This document shows positions 1 through 5,670 of a stretch of DNA of 8,696 nucleotides, piece after piece; the stretch's first letter is position 1, and each line of letters opens with the position of its first letter. A program made the position numbers and the translations under genes. This stretch comes from Deltaproteobacteria bacterium. GTDB taxonomy: Bacteria; Desulfobacterota; GWC2-55-46; DRQE01. The DNA is taken from the NCBI GenBank assembly GCA_030636245.1, contig DAOVXI010000059.1:1-8696 (forward strand). Reading direction: 5' to 3'. The notes beneath the pieces are model-generated. The model saw only the letters and a program-made list of their open reading frames with translations, did no database searches and was not told the DNA's origin.

Positions 1-1256
1 ATAATCGCGCCCATAGCGTGTTCCCTTATGCCGTAATGAATATTCTGCCCAAGTGTTTCCTTCTGAAGGTTGCCCAGGTCATTTAAAGAAGTGTTGTTCG
101 AAGGAGCAAGGTCAGCCGAGCCGCCAAGCATGAACGGCAGATGCTTTGCAACAGCATTCAGGAACTTACCAGAAGCGCTCCTTGTAGCAACACCGCCGTC
201 CTTCGGATCGAATGAAGGTAAGTCTTCAGGAAGCTCGGTTACATTACCGTCAAAGTACCTCTTAAGCTCCTCGCCTTCCTTTTCATGCATAACACAATAG
301 GCCTTAAAGAGCTTGCTCCACTTATTAAAGTGTCTCTTACCCTTCTTGGCGCAGCTTTCAAATATATCCCTTACCTCATCCGGTATGTGGAACGAAGGCT
401 CTACGGGCCAGCCCATCTTCTCCTTTGAGGCCTTAAGCTCATCAGCACCGAGTGGCGAACCGTGCACCCCTGAGGTATCCTGCTTATTGGGACTGCCAAA
501 ACCAATATGGGTCCTTGCGATTATGAGTGATGGCTTATCCGTAACTTTTTTAGACTTCCTGATGGCCTTGCTCACGGCTTCCGTATCATTCCCGTCAACC
601 TTAAGCACATGCCAGTTAAATGCCTTAAAGCGCTTTTCAACATCCTCTGTGAACGCAAGGTCGGTCGAACCTTCGATGGTTATCTTATTGGCAGAGTAAA
701 GGTACACAATGCTGCCAAGTCCAAGATGACCCGCGGTGGAGGCGGCCTCGCTTGATATGCCCTCCATTAAGTCGCCGTCACTTGTAATGGCAAAAATATT
801 GTAATCAAAGAGCGGGTAATCCGGCTTATCAAAACGCATGGAGAGATACTTCTGAGCAAGAGCCATTCCCACTCCTGTGGCAAAACCCTGACCCAGAGGA
901 CCTGTTGTGGTCTCTACGCCCCTTTTTAGATCATATTCCGGGTGTCCCGGGGTGGGGCTTTCCCACTGGCGAAAATTCTTGAGATCATCAAGTGAGATAT
1001 CATAACCGCTTAAGTGGAGCAGCGAATAAAGAAGCATTGAGCCGTGTCCGGCGGAGAGCACAAAGCGATCCCTGCCGTGCCAATTGGTCTCTTTGGGATT
1101 AAAGTTTAGATGTTCACTCCAAAGGGTAAAGGCCATGGCCGCATCCCCCATGGGCATCCCGGGATGACCGCTATTTGCCTTCTCAACAGCATCCGCCGAG
1201 ACAAACCTCAAAGTATTGATACATTTTTCTTTCTCACTTGCCGTTAGCTTTGCCAT
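1..1256 (-). CDS. tkt: Transketolase, N-terminal part (cut by left window edge)
   Basis: Transketolase is a cytosolic thiamine-diphosphate enzyme that moves two-carbon ketol units between sugar phosphates in the non-oxidative pentose phosphate pathway. The 418 codons present run from the start through the ThDP/pyrophosphate domain into the pyrimidine-binding domain; a full protein is about 660 residues, so roughly the last third is missing at the window edge. Visible family motifs are SGHPGMPMG (29-37), GHGS (70-73), the SDGD diphosphate/metal motif (159-162) with Asn190 as second metal ligand, GFGSPNK, LGGSADLAPSN, and REHAMGAI at the very end, whose Glu412 matches the catalytic glutamate that activates ThDP. 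The ATG at 1256 is chosen because an in-frame TAA lies 12 bases upstream; a GAGGAG (1269-1274) sits 12 nt before it, rather far for a Shine-Dalgarno. It lies 43 nt after the DUF502 gene with no terminator between, so it probably belongs to the pan operon. Identification is secure. Confidence 0.97.
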   Translation of the reverse strand, partial: MAKLTASEKEKCINTLRFVSADAVEKANSGHPGMPMGDAAMAFTLWSEHLNFNPKETNWHGRDRFVLSAGHGSMLLYSLLHLSGYDISLDDLKNFRQWESPTPGHPEYDLKRGVETTTGPLGQGFATGVGMALAQKYLSMRFDKPDYPLFDYNIFAITSDGDLMEGISSEAASTAGHLGLGSIVYLYSANKITIEGSTDLAFTEDVEKRFKAFNWHVLKVDGNDTEAVSKAIRKSKKVTDKPSLIIARTHIGFGSPNKQDTSGVHGSPLGADELKASKEKMGWPVEPSFHIPDEVRDIFESCAKKGKRHFNKWSKLFKAYCVMHEKEGEELKRYFDGNVTELPEDLPSFDPKDGGVATRSASGKFLNAVAKHLPFMLGGSADLAPSNNTSLNDLGNLQKETLGQNIHYGIREHAMGAI

Positions 1257-1299
1257 CTCTTCACTTTACTCCTCATCATGTAGTATGTTTTTATGGTGC

Positions 1300-1947
1300 T
1301 TACTCGTCAATTATCTTACCGGATTCGTCTATCTTGTCAGCAAGCTCTTCCGGCATGACCATTCCGCCGGACATTATCATCTTAAAAGCTTCCTCAACCG
1401 TCATATTGAGAGGCGTAAGCTCCTTCTCAGGCACCGCGAAGTAAAAGCCGGAGGTAGGGTTCGGGGTGGTAGGAATAAAAACATTTATGGTATTCTCGCC
1501 GGTTAATCTTTGAACCTCTCCCCTGGTCTTGCCTGTAACAAAACCAAAGCCGTACATGCCTCGCCGAGGATACTCCAAGAGAACAACTTTTCTGAACCCG
1601 TCCTCCTGATCCTTTAAGAAAAAAGTCTCCAAAAACTGCTTACTGGCCTTATAGACAGAACGGATAAGAGGTATCTTAGAAAGGAACCACTCACCGATCC
1701 GAATAAGTCTTTTGCCAAAAAAGTTAGCACCGAGAACGCCTACTAAAAAAACAACAACTATGGTAACTATAATACCAAGCCCTGGCACATGGAATGGCAG
1801 GTAGGTTTCCGGCCTTATAACTTCCGGAAGGAACTTAAGTAAAGAGTCCATGAACCCGACAATAAGGAGCAGCACATAACCCGTAATATACAGTGGTACG
1901 AGTATCAGAAGTCCTGTTATAAAGTATCTTTTAATGAGTTTTTTCAT
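1300..1947 (-). CDS. DUF502 family integral membrane protein
   Basis: A 215-residue protein with two predicted membrane helices, about 8-32 and 56-77, followed by a soluble C-terminal domain. It carries the recognisable DUF502 sequence signature: KIPLIRSVYKASKQ (91-104), LLEYPRRGMYGFGFVT (123-138), VFIPTTPNPTSG (156-167) and a late MTVEEAFKMIMSGG (182-195). The family is widespread in bacteria and includes the plant COV (continuous vascular ring) proteins; its biochemical role is not established and none is assigned here. The start ATG overlaps the panD stop codon by 4 nt (ATGA). There is no convincing Shine-Dalgarno before it, so translation is probably coupled to panD. Length and motifs are complete. 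Being in the pan operon might hint at a link to coenzyme A metabolism or transport, but that is only positional inference. Confidence 0.93.
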   Translation of the reverse strand: MKKLIKRYFITGLLILVPLYITGYVLLLIVGFMDSLLKFLPEVIRPETYLPFHVPGLGIIVTIVVVFLVGVLGANFFGKRLIRIGEWFLSKIPLIRSVYKASKQFLETFFLKDQEDGFRKVVLLEYPRRGMYGFGFVTGKTRGEVQRLTGENTINVFIPTTPNPTSGFYFAVPEKELTPLNMTVEEAFKMIMSGGMVMPEELADKIDESGKIIDE

Positions 1948-2321
1948 ACTTTAGCGGCTATGGCCGAGCCTATCCTTTTTACATTATTGGCTTCATCAAC
2001 ATAAACAAGGACCGGCGCGAATCCGGGAACCTCACTCTCTTCAAAGACACCATATGTAGCGATAATAACTATATCACCTTTTTTGGCCAGGTGTGCGGCG
2101 GCGCCGTTTATGCAGATCTCGCCTGAGTCCCTGCCCCCTTCTATGGCATATGTAGAGAAACGATTGCCGTTGGTGATATTGTATATTTCTACCTTTTCAA
2201 AAGGCAAAATGCCGGCGGTCTCCATCAAGGCCGTATCGATCGCGATGCTTCCTTCATAATCAAGGTTCGCGTCCGTAACCGTTGCTCTGTGTATCTTGCT
2301 CTTTAACATGGTTCTCTGCAT
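1944..2321 (-). CDS. panD: Aspartate 1-decarboxylase
   Basis: PanD decarboxylates L-aspartate to beta-alanine, the amine half of pantothenate. It is a small cytosolic tetramer made as a zymogen that cleaves itself between Gly24 and Ser25, turning the serine into the catalytic pyruvoyl group. The 125-residue product matches the family over its length. It has RTML near the start, HRATVTDANLDYEGS (11-25) with the Gly24-Ser25 cleavage pair at the canonical position, TNGNRFSTYAI (50-60) with Arg54 and catalytic Tyr58, and NGAAAH (72-77). The ATG at 2321 is preceded by AAGGAG about 10 nt upstream, which supports this start. It follows panC after 27 nt and overlaps the DUF502 gene by 4 nt. No odd features; processing may need a maturation factor in some bacteria, and none is visible here. 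Confidence 0.98.
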   Translation of the reverse strand: MQRTMLKSKIHRATVTDANLDYEGSIAIDTALMETAGILPFEKVEIYNITNGNRFSTYAIEGGRDSGEICINGAAAHLAKKGDIVIIATYGVFEESEVPGFAPVLVYVDEANNVKRIGSAIAAKV

Positions 2322-2348
2322 CTTTACTTCTCTCCTTCTTGCTTTGTA

Positions 2349-3191
2349 CTACAGCTCTGTATTGTCTATCAGCCTGGTCTCACCTATCCTTAGCGCAATG
2401 GCCAGGATAGATCGACCTTCCTCCACCTCATCCAAATCCACAAGTGTTTCTTTATTACAGAGCCGCAGATAATCTAACACGACCAGGGGCTCTGAATCCA
2501 TGATTTTCTTCATTTTCTCGATAATTTTACCGCTGCTGCGCTCCCCCTCGGCAAAAAGCCGCCTTGCCTCTGTAAAGGCGGAGGGGATCACCTCTGCCGC
2601 CAGCCTCTCATTCTCATCAAGATAGCTATTTCTTGAGCTTAAGGCCAGCCCACTATCTTCCCTTACCGTCGGTAGGCTTAATATCTCAACGTCAAGATCA
2701 AGGTCTGTGACCATGCGTCTAATTACAAGCTGTTGCTGATAATCCTTTAAGCCGAAGAATGCCTTGTCTGGCCTTATGATATTAAACAGCTTCAGCACCA
2801 CTGTCGCGACCCCTCGAAAATGCCCGGGACGGGAGCCTCCGCAGAGCTTATCACTTATCCCGCCTACTTCAACAAAAGTAACGTGTCCCTTCGAGTAAAC
2901 CTCATCCGGGACGGGACAAAAAACCACATCAACACCCTCTTTTTCAAGTATATCAAGGTCTCTCTTCTCATCCCTCGGATAACTGTCAAGGTCCTCACGT
3001 TCTCCGAACTGAGTTGGGTTTACGAATATACTGACAACAACAACCTCACTCACTTTTCTCGCAGTACGAACAAGGCTTATATGCCCTTCGTGAAGAAAGC
3101 CCATGGTAGGAACAAGCCCTATGCTTTTAGCCTCTGCTGCGGCATTCCTGGCAAAGGCCTTCATCGCGGATACATCCCTAATAATATCCAT
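2349..3191 (-). CDS. panC: Pantothenate synthetase (pantoate--beta-alanine ligase)
   Basis: PanC makes pantothenate from pantoate and beta-alanine, using ATP through a pantoyl-adenylate intermediate. It is a cytosolic member of the HIGH/KMSKS nucleotidyltransferase superfamily. The 280-residue protein has the usual length and all the key motifs: LVPTMGFLHEGH (26-37, HIGH-type), FVNPTQFG (56-63, pantoate site), PGHFRGVATVV (122-132), FGLKDYQQ (146-153), and LALSSRNSYL (182-191), the KMSKS equivalent with SSRN. The start ATG overlaps the panB stop by one base (TAATG), and an AAGGA in the end of panB lies about 12 nt upstream, so translation is coupled or close to it. With panB upstream and panD 27 nt downstream, both of its substrates come from the same operon, except for the ketopantoate reductase step, which is not encoded here. 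Confidence 0.98.
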   Translation of the reverse strand: MDIIRDVSAMKAFARNAAAEAKSIGLVPTMGFLHEGHISLVRTARKVSEVVVVSIFVNPTQFGEREDLDSYPRDEKRDLDILEKEGVDVVFCPVPDEVYSKGHVTFVEVGGISDKLCGGSRPGHFRGVATVVLKLFNIIRPDKAFFGLKDYQQQLVIRRMVTDLDLDVEILSLPTVREDSGLALSSRNSYLDENERLAAEVIPSAFTEARRLFAEGERSSGKIIEKMKKIMDSEPLVVLDYLRLCNKETLVDLDEVEEGRSILAIALRIGETRLIDNTEL

Positions 3192-3997
3192 TAGTAGCTG
3201 TGTTCCTTATCCGGAAAACGCTTTTTACTAACATCATCGCTGAAACTTTTTACAGCCTCTGTAACGACACTATTCAGATCGGCATATTTTTTTACGAACC
3301 TTGGAGCCTTGGAATCCTTCTCCACGCTGAGGCCCAGTATGTCGTTTATCACAAGCACCTGACCGCTGCAATCCGGGCCGGCCCCTATTCCAATGGTAGG
3401 AACCTTAAGTGAGGCGGTTATCTCTCCCGCGAGCTCGCTCGGGATAGCCTCAAGCACCATGGAGAAGACACCCGCTTCCTCTATGGCAAGGGCATCAATC
3501 TTTAATGCCTCTGCCTCTTTATCCGCCTTTCCCTGAACCTTGTAACCGCCAAGCTTGTGCACTGACTGAGGGGTAAGCCCGATATGACCCATGACAGGGA
3601 TCTCCGCATCAATAAGCGCCTTTATCGTCTCAACGGCTTTTCTTCCGCCCTCCACCTTAACGGCTTCGGCTCCGCCCTCTTTAAGTAGCCTGCCTGCGTT
3701 GAATATCGCATCCCTGGTGCTTGTCTGATACGAAAGAAAAGGCATATCAGCTACGACCAGAGCTTTCTTTACACCACGAACGACGGCCTTTGTGTGATAT
3801 ATCATCTCATCAACGGTCACGGGGACCGTGGAGTCGTAGCCCGCCTCGACCATTCCCACGCTGTCACCTACAAGGATAAGCGGTATGCCGACATTATCCT
3901 CTATGGCGGCTATCGGATATGAGTACGCCGTCAACACGGGTATCAATGCGCCCTCTTCCTTCATTCTTATTATATCTGTCACCCTGATCTTCTTCAT
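3191..3997 (-). CDS. panB: 3-methyl-2-oxobutanoate hydroxymethyltransferase
   Basis: PanB transfers a hydroxymethyl group from 5,10-methylene-tetrahydrofolate to alpha-ketoisovalerate, giving ketopantoate, the first committed step of pantothenate synthesis. It is a cytosolic TIM-barrel enzyme needing Mg2+. The 268-residue product has the expected LTAYSYP (22-28), LVGDSVGMV (42-50) with metal ligand Asp45, VVADMPFLSY (81-90) with Asp84, EAVKVEGG (111-118) with Glu116, GHIGLTPQSV (137-146), VLEAIP (181-186) with the catalytic Glu183, and TIGIGAG (201-207). The N-terminus fits the family, and no alternative start exists before an in-frame TAG upstream. Oddly, no Shine-Dalgarno sits at normal distance: the ATG is preceded by a T-rich tract directly following a hairpin (4015-4042), and the nearest purine-rich stretch, AGGAAGG, is 17 nt away and inside that hairpin. 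Expression control through the leader is likely. It leads the panB-panC-panD cluster. Confidence 0.98.
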   Translation of the reverse strand: MKKIRVTDIIRMKEEGALIPVLTAYSYPIAAIEDNVGIPLILVGDSVGMVEAGYDSTVPVTVDEMIYHTKAVVRGVKKALVVADMPFLSYQTSTRDAIFNAGRLLKEGGAEAVKVEGGRKAVETIKALIDAEIPVMGHIGLTPQSVHKLGGYKVQGKADKEAEALKIDALAIEEAGVFSMVLEAIPSELAGEITASLKVPTIGIGAGPDCSGQVLVINDILGLSVEKDSKAPRFVKKYADLNSVVTEAVKSFSDDVSKKRFPDKEHSY

Positions 3998-4007
3998 AGC
4001 CGAAAAT

Positions 4008-4042
4008 AAAAAAACCTTCCTGTTTGTATTAACAACGGAAGG
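4008..4042 (-). terminator. Hairpin with two bulged adenosines and U-tract directly before panB (attenuator or pan-type RNA element)
   Basis: On the minus strand CCTTCC (4042-4037) pairs with GGAAGG (4020-4015). After a bulged A (4021), GTT pairs with AAC (4036-4034 with 4024-4022). After a second bulged A (4025), GT pairs with AC (4033-4032 with 4027-4026), closing a TAAT loop. Seven Ts follow at 4014-4008, then A and four more Ts. This has the shape of an intrinsic terminator, but it stops only 10 nt before the panB ATG, leaving no room for a normal promoter after it. It is therefore either an attenuator in the panB leader or a terminator for the kinase gene with partial readthrough. The two single-A bulges also recall the published pan RNA motif upstream of pantothenate genes; that link is from memory and untested. 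Confidence 0.65.
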
Positions 4043-4140
4043 CTAAATGGATACGCGCAGACGAGCTTAAAGATCATCTATCATAACCAGTGCTATAGCT
4101 TTCCGTCCCGGTCCGTTACTCCTAAGAGATACTAATCTTT
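4043..4140 (-). promoter_or_regulatory. Probable structured 5' leader of panB
   Basis: This is the only sizeable non-coding stretch in the window; the first nine bases (4140-4132) are the end of the kinase gene. Visible pairings are AAAGAT (4140-4135) with ATCTTT (4074-4069), TATC (4131-4128) with GATA (4082-4079), and an inner ATAGC/GTTAT hairpin with an ACTG loop (4098-4085). An alternative stem, AGATGA (4079-4074) with TCGTCT (4064-4059), would compete with the outer one. Inside lies GACGGAAAGCTATAG followed by ATGATAG, close to the 3' core of the GEMM-I cyclic-di-GMP riboswitch, but the matching 5' half with its tetraloop arm is short or absent. A TATGAT at 4085-4080 could also be a -10 box, without a clear -35. 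A regulatory role is inferred from position and structure only. Confidence 0.4.
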
Positions 4141-4776
4141 GGATCCAAGCGGTATGTAATGCTGCGTCCCCCCCTTAATTGACCTTACCTCCTTTACAAG
4201 GTTAGCTAGGTCCAAGGGGTTATCTACAAAATCGATCTCGGTTGTGTTCACCACCAATAGCGGTGTGTCCGAGTAATAGAAAAAATACTTATTATAGGCA
4301 TCCGCCAAGCGGTCTATATACTCTTCACTTATGTTGCGCTCATAACCTATATTGCGTTTCCTGATCCTCTCAAAAAGAACCTCCTTGGAGGCCTGAAGGT
4401 ATATCACAAGGTCCGGTTTCGGAAGCTGCGCGTCAAGGAGCCTGTATATCTGCTCATAAAGAGCAAGTTCATTCTCATCAAGGTTCAGGTAAGCAAATAT
4501 CCTGTCCTTGGCAAAGAGATAATCCGAGACGACCGAGTTACTGAAAAGATCCCTCTGGTTAAGCTCCATCTGCTGCTGATACCTGCTTAAGAGAAAGAAG
4601 GTCTGCGCCTGAAAAGCGAACTTCTTCACATCTCCGTAGAACTTCTCAAGAAACGGATTGTCCTCAACCTCCTCAAGCAGGGTAGTACCCCCAAGCTCTT
4701 CAGCCAAAAGCTTGGCAAGGGTGCTCTTCCCAACCCCGATCGGGCCCTCTAGTGCGATATATCTCGATTTATCCAT
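4132..4776 (-). CDS. Deoxynucleoside kinase (dNK/dGK-dCK family)
   Basis: A 214-residue P-loop kinase of the deoxyribonucleoside kinase family, which phosphorylates salvaged deoxynucleosides (deoxyadenosine, deoxyguanosine or deoxycytidine) to monophosphates using ATP in the cytosol. Motifs seen: the Walker A GPIGVGKST (11-19), the EEVEDNPFLEKFY segment (35-47) that replaces the EPVxxN substrate-binding stretch, the Gln-rich LLSRYQQQ (62-69), SDYLFAKDRIFA (84-95) in place of the ERS/DRS motif, DLVIYLQAS (122-130), and the arginine-rich lid RIRKRNIGYER (137-147). The exact substrate cannot be read from these. The ATG at 4776 starts at the expected distance from the P-loop, with a weak AGGTG about 11 nt upstream and a good promoter beyond it. 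It sits alone between rsmA and panB, and kinases of this type are often next to folate or pantothenate genes in deltaproteobacteria and relatives (recollection, not checked). Confidence 0.9.
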   Translation of the reverse strand: MDKSRYIALEGPIGVGKSTLAKLLAEELGGTTLLEEVEDNPFLEKFYGDVKKFAFQAQTFFLLSRYQQQMELNQRDLFSNSVVSDYLFAKDRIFAYLNLDENELALYEQIYRLLDAQLPKPDLVIYLQASKEVLFERIRKRNIGYERNISEEYIDRLADAYNKYFFYYSDTPLLVVNTTEIDFVDNPLDLANLVKEVRSIKGGTQHYIPLGSKD

Positions 4777-4796
4777 ACTGAAGTTTGCACCTATAA

Positions 4797-4824
4797 ATTA
4801 TCGCATGCAGAGGAAAAAAGTCAA
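4797..4824 (-). promoter_or_regulatory. Sigma70-like promoter before the deoxynucleoside kinase
   Basis: On the minus strand TTGACT (4824-4819, five of six consensus bases) is separated by 16 bp from GATAAT (4802-4797, five of six). The predicted transcript would begin near 4790, some 13 nt before the kinase start at 4776 and close to the weak ribosome site AGGTG. It lies in the 61-bp gap after rsmA, so it marks the start of the kinase-pan-DUF502-transketolase transcription unit. No terminator is visible in the same gap, so readthrough from rsmA is also possible. Confidence 0.6.
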
Positions 4825-4837
4825 GCCTCACAATATG

Positions 4838-5662
4838 TTATGAGTGCTTATGGCTTTCACCCTCTTTCAAGGCCTTTGCCAGCGAGCAAAACTGCTCAAC
4901 ACTCAGGGTCTCAGCCCTTAGCCCCTCATCGATCCCGCAGCACTTGAGAGCGTCACGCACCATCTCTACATCAAAACCACTGCCCTTAAAGGAATTAATT
5001 ATGGTCTTTCTACGTGTTGCGAAAGCCGCTCTTACGACTGACTTATAAAAATCATAAGGTACGGTGTCGCTTAAATAAGGCTTTTCCTTTACCACCATCG
5101 ATACCACACTTGAGGTAACATCAGGCACAGGTCTGAAACAGGTTCTCGCTACATCAAAAAGCAACTTCGCATCCATATACGTTTGCACCATGACGCTCAA
5201 ATATCCGTAATCCTTGGTACCCGGCTTTGAGGCAATGCGCTTTGCGACCTCTTTTTGGAGCATCACAGTAAAGCTCTCAAAGAATCCCTTGTTCCTGACG
5301 AATCTCTCAATAAGCGGGCCTGAAATATTATAGGGCAGGTTGGCTACGACCTTTATGGGGGCCTTCATGGGCAGCTCTTCAAACTCAAGCTTCAACACGT
5401 CACCGCATATGACAGTAAGGTCATCCCTGTCCTTAAAATTTTCTTTCAGCTTTTCAATGAGTGTTTTATCTACTTCTATCGCGGTAACGAGAGCGCCTTC
5501 GTCCAACAAAGCCTCCGTTAGCATTCCCGTGCCGGGGCCGACCTCAAGAACACTTCTACCCTTAAGCTCTCCCGCGCCACGGATTATCTTCCTTATTATA
5601 TTCTTATCAATAAGAAAGTTCTGGCCAAACCTTTTCTTAGCTCTTACCCTCTGGGTACTCAT
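4838..5662 (-). CDS. rsmA: 16S rRNA (adenine1518/1519-N6) dimethyltransferase
   Basis: RsmA (KsgA) uses S-adenosylmethionine to dimethylate two adjacent adenosines in the 3' hairpin of 16S rRNA late in 30S assembly. Counting from the ATG at 5662 the protein has 274 residues, a normal length. It shows KKRFGQNFLIDKNI (9-22), the SAM-binding VLEVGPGTG (38-46), AIEVD (61-65) with the acidic residue that contacts the ribose, CGDVL (86-90), and the catalytic NLPYNISGP (108-116). Two starts are possible. A TTG at 5674 would overlap the tsaD stop by 4 nt (TTGA) and add four residues. The ATG at 5662 is preferred because it is a standard codon, GAG lies 8 nt before it, and it leaves the usual short lead before the KRFGQNF motif. 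In either case the gene is tightly joined to tsaD, so the two are presumably co-transcribed. Confidence 0.96.
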   Translation of the reverse strand: MSTQRVRAKKRFGQNFLIDKNIIRKIIRGAGELKGRSVLEVGPGTGMLTEALLDEGALVTAIEVDKTLIEKLKENFKDRDDLTVICGDVLKLEFEELPMKAPIKVVANLPYNISGPLIERFVRNKGFFESFTVMLQKEVAKRIASKPGTKDYGYLSVMVQTYMDAKLLFDVARTCFRPVPDVTSSVVSMVVKEKPYLSDTVPYDFYKSVVRAAFATRRKTIINSFKGSGFDVEMVRDALKCCGIDEGLRAETLSVEQFCSLAKALKEGESHKHS

Positions 5663-5670
5663 AGTATCAC

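Noticed and set aside
1257..1299. Gap between the DUF502 gene and transketolase, checked for a terminator or promoter
   Set aside because: No inverted repeat with a T-run and no convincing -35/-10 pair are present, so a transcription boundary is not supported.
1216..1506. Open frame on the plus strand spanning the transketolase start and DUF502 end
   Set aside because: It lies opposite two well-supported minus-strand genes and its product resembles no family; similar plus-strand frames at 70-300, 313-699, 2820-3194, 5340-5699, 7025-7348 and 7544-7879 are antisense shadows too.
1944..1975. GGCT/AGCC inverted repeat at the panD end, considered as a terminator
   Set aside because: It is a four-base stem in coding sequence, followed by no U-tract, and the DUF502 gene starts directly after it.
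4139..4148. Perfect palindrome TTGGATCCAA near the kinase stop codon
   Set aside because: It lies within coding sequence, occurs once, and ten-base palindromes are expected by chance; no operator role is supported.
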